Origin: CAZOWW01 sp964583765
GTDB lineage: Bacteria > Actinomycetota > Actinomycetes > Actinomycetales > Kineosporiaceae
Assembly: GCA_964583765.1 (NCBI GenBank)
Contig: CAZOWW010000192.1
Coordinates: forward strand, 1 to 7,722
Reading direction: 5' to 3'
Length of the DNA stretch: 7,722 bases
The notes beneath the pieces were generated by a model that saw only the letters and a list, made by a program, of their open reading frames with translations, made no database searches and was not told the DNA's origin. The position numbers and the translations under genes were made by a program. Shown piece by piece: positions 4,206 to 7,722 of this stretch. The first letter of the stretch is position 1, and each line of letters starts with the position of its first letter.

Positions 4206-5885
4206 ATGCCAGGATCCCCGTCCATGGAATCGGCCGAGTCCACGCCCCGCCCCGACGAAGACCTCGTCCGCGCCGCTCTGGGCCCAGAACCGACCGCCTA
4301 CGGCGAACTGTTCCACCGCTGGTACGACCGCTGCTTCGACATCGCGTGGAACATCAGCCGCAACCGCGAGACCGCTGCCGACGTCGCCCAGGACGCTTTC
4401 CTGAGCTGCTGGCAGCACCTCGCCGATCTGCGGGAACCCGCGGCATTCGGCGGCTGGGTGCTGCGGGCGACCCGCAACCAGGCCCTGAACCGACTCGAAC
4501 GGGACCGTACCCGGGCCTACGAACCCCTGATGAGCGGGGAGGCAATTGTGGCTCCCGACGCGGACGCGGACCCGGCCCGGGTGACCGAGCGGCACGACCG
4601 GCAGCGGCTCGTCTGGACGGCGGCCGCGGCCCTGGGCGAGCGGGACACCAGCCTGCTGGATCTCCACCTCCGTCACGGTCTCGAACCCTCGGAGATCGCC
4701 GACGAGCTGCAGATCACCCCCAACAACGCCCATCAGCTCCTGTTCCGGCTCCGCTCCCGCCTGCGCCAGACCATCGTCGCCGCGTTGCTGTGGCGGGAGG
4801 GCCGACCCACCTGCCCCTCGCTGGCCACGATCGTGCCCACCAACGGGCGCTTCGACGCCCAGGTGGCCAGCGCGATCCGCAAGCACCAGCGCGGTTGCGA
4901 CGACTGCGCCAGCGAGGCCGGCCGGGAGAGCAACCCCGAGTGGCTCTTCGCCGGGGTGCCGTTCGCCATCGCGCCGCTTGCACTCAAGGCACGCGCGGTG
5001 GCCGCCCTGATTCAGGCGGGGGTACCGATCTCCCCGATCGGATCGGCCGCGTTGTCGGCGGGTGCCGCCGGTGCGGGGCACGCTGCCGGTGCCTCTGCGG
5101 GGCACGCCGCCGGTGCCTCTGCCGGGCATGCCGCCGGTGCCTCTGCGGGGCACGCCGCCGGTGCCGGTGCGGGGCATGCCGCGGCCCGCCTCTTTCCCCC
5201 GCTGCGAGGCCTGGGTCGTGTCCAGCAGTGGACCGTCATCGGCGCCGCCGCGGGGGTGCTCCTCCTCGGGAGCGCCTTGGTGATCACCCACCAACCGCCG
5301 TCCTCCGGTGGCCGACCCGGAGGCGGCATTGCCGCCGGGTCCTCCGTGGGCACCGATCCCGGTACCCCGACCCCGACGGACTCCCCCGCGACGCCGGGGA
5401 CACCCGGGACGACCGCGGGAGGGGACGCCACCGACGCCGCCGGCGGCACCCCCCAGGGCGCGGGAGGCACGGGCGGAGCGACCGGCACGACCGCGGGCGG
5501 GAGCTCGGGAAAGGGTGCCGGCAAGGGCGCCGCGACCACGGCGAAGCACACGTCGCACCGCACGAGCGCGTCCCGGGCAAGCACCACCTCGGCCCCGGCC
5601 AGGCGAACGTCCCCGACCCGCACGAGCGGCCCGACCGAGCCGAGCGGCGGTCCCGGGGACCCGCCGACGGCTCCCGCGAACACTCCGCCCGTCGTCCCGA
5701 TGCCGCCCGGACCCCCCTGCGTCTGTGGGCCGTGGCACTGGCATCACCACTACGGAGAGTCCGTCGTCTGGTGCGCGGTCTCCGATCACTGCAAGCTCCC
5801 GGACGAGGTCCGGGACTGCTTCGCCGTGATCGCGATCGAACCCGGTGACGTCCGCGTTGTGGCCTGTTTCACGGGCCGACCGTGA
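4206..5885 (+). CDS. Membrane-tethered ECF sigma factor with fused anti-sigma-like zinc motif and extracytoplasmic Cys/His-rich domain
   Basis: This 559-residue one-protein signalling device should direct RNA polymerase to target promoters in response to an envelope or external signal. ATG 4206 is preferred because GAGG lies 6 bases upstream; ATG 4167 (13 residues longer) has only a weak site. Region 2 spans about 30-95 (DVAQDAF at 59) and region 4 about 135-191 (helix-turn-helix near EIADELQITPNNAHQLLFRL). Next comes H227-x3-C231-x2-C234, the HxxxCxxC signature of zinc anti-sigma (ZAS) domains, then a hydrophobic Ala-rich stretch, five GHA-containing 8-residue repeats, a basic patch and one transmembrane helix (about 342-361). 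The outside part is a long Gly/Pro/Thr/Ser linker ending in a compact domain (about 505-559) with six cysteines and PWHWHHHYG. C-terminally extended ECF factors are known in actinobacteria (ECF53, from memory). The signal and targets are unknown. Confidence 0.88.
   Translation: MPGSPSMESAESTPRPDEDLVRAALGPEPTAYGELFHRWYDRCFDIAWNISRNRETAADVAQDAFLSCWQHLADLREPAAFGGWVLRATRNQALNRLERDRTRAYEPLMSGEAIVAPDADADPARVTERHDRQRLVWTAAAALGERDTSLLDLHLRHGLEPSEIADELQITPNNAHQLLFRLRSRLRQTIVAALLWREGRPTCPSLATIVPTNGRFDAQVASAIRKHQRGCDDCASEAGRESNPEWLFAGVPFAIAPLALKARAVAALIQAGVPISPIGSAALSAGAAGAGHAAGASAGHAAGASAGHAAGASAGHAAGAGAGHAAARLFPPLRGLGRVQQWTVIGAAAGVLLLGSALVITHQPPSSGGRPGGGIAAGSSVGTDPGTPTPTDSPATPGTPGTTAGGDATDAAGGTPQGAGGTGGATGTTAGGSSGKGAGKGAATTAKHTSHRTSASRASTTSAPARRTSPTRTSGPTEPSGGPGDPPTAPANTPPVVPMPPGPPCVCGPWHWHHHYGESVVWCAVSDHCKLPDEVRDCFAVIAIEPGDVRVVACFTGRP
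5061..5180 (+). repeat. Five 24-base tandem repeats encoding AGASAGHA
   Basis: Units lie at 5061, 5085, 5109, 5133 and 5157. The middle three encode AGASAGHA; the outer two encode GAAGAGHA and AGAGAGHA. A histidine therefore recurs every 8 residues (292, 300, 308, 316, 324 of the sigma factor), between the ZAS-like motif and the transmembrane helix. Units differ at a few silent sites (GCG/GCC, CAC/CAT). An in-frame tandem array of this kind can vary in copy number without a frameshift. Confidence 0.85.
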
Positions 5886-5899
5886 TGCCGGGATCGGCA
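5886..5899 (+). terminator. Weak hairpin directly after the sigma factor gene
   Basis: TGCCG (5886-5890) pairs with CGGCA (5895-5899) across a GGAT loop, immediately after the stop. A second small stem, CGCAG/CTGCG (5946-5959), follows. Both are short and without a U-tract, so termination here is uncertain. Confidence 0.25.
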
Positions 5900-5914
5900 A
5901 CCCGCGAGCGAGGT

Positions 5915-5924
5915 GAAGCGCTTC
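5915..5924. promoter_or_regulatory. LacI-type operator palindrome GAAGCGCTTC upstream of the cellulase
   Basis: A perfect 10-base palindrome with an AGCGCT core lies 226 bases before the GH5 start. LacI-family regulators of actinomycete cellulose genes (CebR, CelR) bind a palindrome with the same AGCGCT core (TGGGAGCGCTCCCA). Here the core is identical but the flanks match poorly (9 of 14), so a related regulator is more likely than CebR itself. The position between the sigma factor and cellulase genes fits carbohydrate control of the latter. Confidence 0.45.
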
Positions 5925-6021
5925 CGCTGGGCTGAAAGTGGTCATCGCAGCACCCTGCGTCGCCAATTTCGACGTTCCCGCAACGCACCCCCGACACGCG
6001 CGAAGGACTCCGCGGAACGCC

Positions 6022-6052
6022 TGTTTCGGAATGCCCCGGAGGTGCTTACACT
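6022..6052 (+). promoter_or_regulatory. Weak candidate promoter for the GH5 gene
   Basis: TACACT at 6047-6052 fits a TAnnnT -10 element, with only a poor -35 candidate (TGTTTC, 6022-6027) at a long 19-base spacing. It would give a leader of roughly 90 bases before the GAGGAG ribosome binding site (6139-6144). The remainder of 5925-6149 shows no gene. Confidence 0.2.
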
Positions 6053-6149
6053 GCCGCCCCGCGACCGAATTCTGCGTCGCGTCGGCGCGGCGTGCCCGCA
6101 GTCCCAGGACGGGACGCCGGACGATCCACCACCTCCCGAGGAGCGTTCG

Positions 6150-7722
6150 ATGATGAACAAGAGGCGCGGCACGGCCGCCAGGGTGTGGAGCGCCGCCGCG
6201 GCGTTCTCCCTGGCAGCCGCCGGGCTCATGGCCGGCGTGGGTGGCGGCACCGCCACGGCCGCGACGGCGAAGGGCACGGGCACCGGATACCTGAGCACCA
6301 ACGGCAGCCAGATCGTGGACTCGACCGGAGCCACGGTGCGCCTGACCGGTCTCAACTGGTTCGGCATGGAGACGACGAACGCGACGTTCCACGGCCTGTG
6401 GGCGTCGGTGACCTGGAAGTCCATGATCGACCACATGGCCTCGCTGGGGTACAACACCCTGCGAGTGCCGTTCTCCGGCGACGCGTTCAAGTCCGGCGCC
6501 ACCGCGTCGAGCGTGAACTCGAACACGAACCCCGACCTCGTCGGCCTCAGCCCGCTGCAGATCCTGGACAAGGTCGTGGACTACGCGGGCCAGAAGGGCA
6601 TGCGGATCTTCCTGGACCGCCACCGCCCGGACTCCTCCGCCCAGACGGCCCTCTGGTACACCGGCTCGGTCTCCGAGGCCAGCGAGATCGCCGACTGGCA
6701 GATGCTGGCCAAGCACTACGCCGGCAACCCCACCGTGGTCGGTGCGGACCTGTTCAACGAGCCGCACTCCGAGGGCACCGACCCGGCCGCCACCGGCTCC
6801 TGCTGGGGCTGCGGCGACACCAAGCGGGACTGGCGCCTGGCCGCCGAGCGGATCGGCAACGCGGTCCTGTCGGCCAACCCGAACTGGCTGATCATCGTCG
6901 AGGGCGTCAGCTGCCCCTCCGGCGGGAACGCCAACGTCTGGGACAGCATCCCCGACGACCCGATGACCTGTGACTGGTGGGGCGGCAACCTGTCCCAGGC
7001 CGGCACCTACCCGGTCGAGCTCAACGTGGCTCACAAGCTGGTCTACTCGGCCCACGACTACGGCATCTCGGTCTACGACCACCAGGACTGGTTCGACACC
7101 ACCAAGCACCCGGACTTCCCGGCCAACCTGCCTGCCGTGTGGGACCACTTCTGGGGCTACCTGTACAAGCAGAACATCGCGCCCGTGATCGTCGGTGAGT
7201 TCGGCAGCACGCTGGCCGACCCGCGGGACTCGCAGTGGATGAAGGCCCTGGTCAACTACATGGGCACCGGCTCCAGCGGGATCTCCTTCACCTACTGGTC
7301 CTGGAACCCGGACTCGGGTGACACCGGCGGCATCGTGCAGGACGACTGGGTGACGGTGAACACCGCCAAGCAGGCGATCCTCCAGCCGGCGCTGGTCCCG
7401 CCGGTGGGCAGCGGCACCACGACGACGAGCACCACGACCACCCCGGTGACCACGACGACGACCACGACCAAGCCGGTCACCACAACGACGACCACGACCC
7501 GTTCGACGACGACCACCACGACCACCACCCCCGGCCGTACCTGTGACACCACGGCCACCGGTTGCCTGCCCCCGACCACGACGACCACCACGACCAAGCC
7601 GGTCACCACGACGACGACCAGCGCTGGCGGCAAGACCTGCACGGCGGCCTACGTGCTGACCAGCTCGTGGAGCACCGGCTACCAGGCCACGGTCACCGTC
7701 ACCGCCGGCAGCTCGGCGATCA
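6150..7722 (+). CDS. Secreted GH5 endo-beta-1,4-glucanase with Thr-rich linkers and CBM2, 3' partial
   Basis: This secreted cellulase cuts internal beta-1,4 bonds of cellulose. The frame starts at ATG 6150 (or 6153) after GAGGAG and is open to the right edge, giving 524 visible residues. A signal peptide (about 1-40, basic start and Ala-rich core) ends near ATAATA. The catalytic domain (about 47-415) closely resembles Acidothermus cellulolyticus E1, probably GH5 subfamily 1: LNWFGMET, LRVPF (Arg105), LDRHRPD, LFNEPH with acid/base Glu204, WGCGD, SAHDY (His302), VGEFG with nucleophile Glu350, and YWSWNPDSGDTGG. A Thr-rich linker follows (about 420-494), interrupted by a two-cysteine segment (Cys465, Cys472). 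From Cys497 the sequence reads CTAAYVL then SSWSTGYQATVTV, the beginning of a family 2 cellulose-binding module. Enzyme class and modules are firm; substrate preference is inferred from the family. Confidence 0.94.
   Translation, partial: MMNKRRGTAARVWSAAAAFSLAAAGLMAGVGGGTATAATAKGTGTGYLSTNGSQIVDSTGATVRLTGLNWFGMETTNATFHGLWASVTWKSMIDHMASLGYNTLRVPFSGDAFKSGATASSVNSNTNPDLVGLSPLQILDKVVDYAGQKGMRIFLDRHRPDSSAQTALWYTGSVSEASEIADWQMLAKHYAGNPTVVGADLFNEPHSEGTDPAATGSCWGCGDTKRDWRLAAERIGNAVLSANPNWLIIVEGVSCPSGGNANVWDSIPDDPMTCDWWGGNLSQAGTYPVELNVAHKLVYSAHDYGISVYDHQDWFDTTKHPDFPANLPAVWDHFWGYLYKQNIAPVIVGEFGSTLADPRDSQWMKALVNYMGTGSSGISFTYWSWNPDSGDTGGIVQDDWVTVNTAKQAILQPALVPPVGSGTTTTSTTTTPVTTTTTTTKPVTTTTTTTRSTTTTTTTTPGRTCDTTATGCLPPTTTTTTTKPVTTTTTSAGGKTCTAAYVLTSSWSTGYQATVTVTAGSSAI
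7461..7609 (+). repeat. Duplicated Thr-Lys-Pro-Val linker segment in the GH5 gene
   Basis: A 23-base stretch is identical at 7461-7483 and 7587-7609, encoding TTTKPVTT within ACG/ACC-rich Thr runs. Between the copies is the Cys-containing insert RTCDTTATGCLPP. The linker resembles the stalk of the small secreted protein at 2597 in codon pattern and PVTT motif. Confidence 0.8.

Noticed and set aside
5865..5882. Possible third copy of the small-protein C-terminal motif at the sigma factor end (VVACFTGRP)
   Set aside because: Only VV and FTG match, the spacing differs, and it does not end at FTG; chance similarity is enough.
5938..6153. + strand open frame before the cellulase
   Set aside because: No ribosome binding site or recognisable motif, and it occupies what looks like the promoter region of the GH5 gene.
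6162..6180. Twin-arginine signal in the cellulase
   Set aside because: The RR is followed by GTA and lacks the hydrophobic residues of the Tat consensus; a Sec signal fits.
3957..7148. Very long open frame on the - strand (about 1063 codons)
   Set aside because: It lies opposite the transpeptidase, sigma factor and cellulase genes, which have clear motifs. High-GC coding DNA routinely leaves the antisense frame open, and the translation is low-complexity with no domain.

Overview
The window is very GC-rich DNA with strong G/C preference at third codon positions, GGAGG-type ribosome binding sites and all genes on the + strand. Together with the protein families present, this points to an actinomycete (Actinomycetota). 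The genus cannot be fixed from the sequence. There is a 10-N assembly gap at 3287-3296, so the left and right halves may not be truly contiguous.

Layout: (1) 1-1475, the 3' part of a membrane-anchored D-alanyl-D-alanine carboxypeptidase (peptidase S11), open at the left edge. (2) 1476-1868, a leader region with a hairpin, a perfect inverted repeat and a conserved upstream block. (3) 1869-2309 and 2597-2995, two small secreted proteins that I do not recognise from any named family. They share a signal peptide ending in AxA-Cys, an H-x-TTQ...HH mature N-terminus and an identical 13-residue C-terminus, GCTTVVGTPNFTG. Their middles differ completely: a Cys-rich tandem repeat in one and a Thr-rich stalk in the other. 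Their upstream regions also align block by block. (4) 3364-4110, a lipoprotein L,D-transpeptidase (YkuD). (5) 4206-5885, an ECF-type sigma factor fused to an anti-sigma-like zinc-binding motif, a His-containing 8-residue repeat, one transmembrane helix and an extracytoplasmic Cys/His/Trp-rich tail. (6) 5886-6149, a regulatory region with a LacI-type palindrome. (7) 6150 to the right edge, a secreted GH5 endoglucanase similar to Acidothermus E1, with Thr-rich linkers and the start of a CBM2, cut by the window end.

Most products act at or outside the cell envelope. The D,D-carboxypeptidase makes the tetrapeptide stems that L,D-transpeptidases use for 3-3 cross-links, and the neighbouring membrane-tethered sigma factor looks like a one-protein envelope sensor. 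The cellulase appears to be a separate, carbohydrate-regulated unit. The best candidate for something undescribed is the pair of small secreted proteins with fixed ends and a swapped middle. The second is the fused sigma factor with its unusual extracellular tail.
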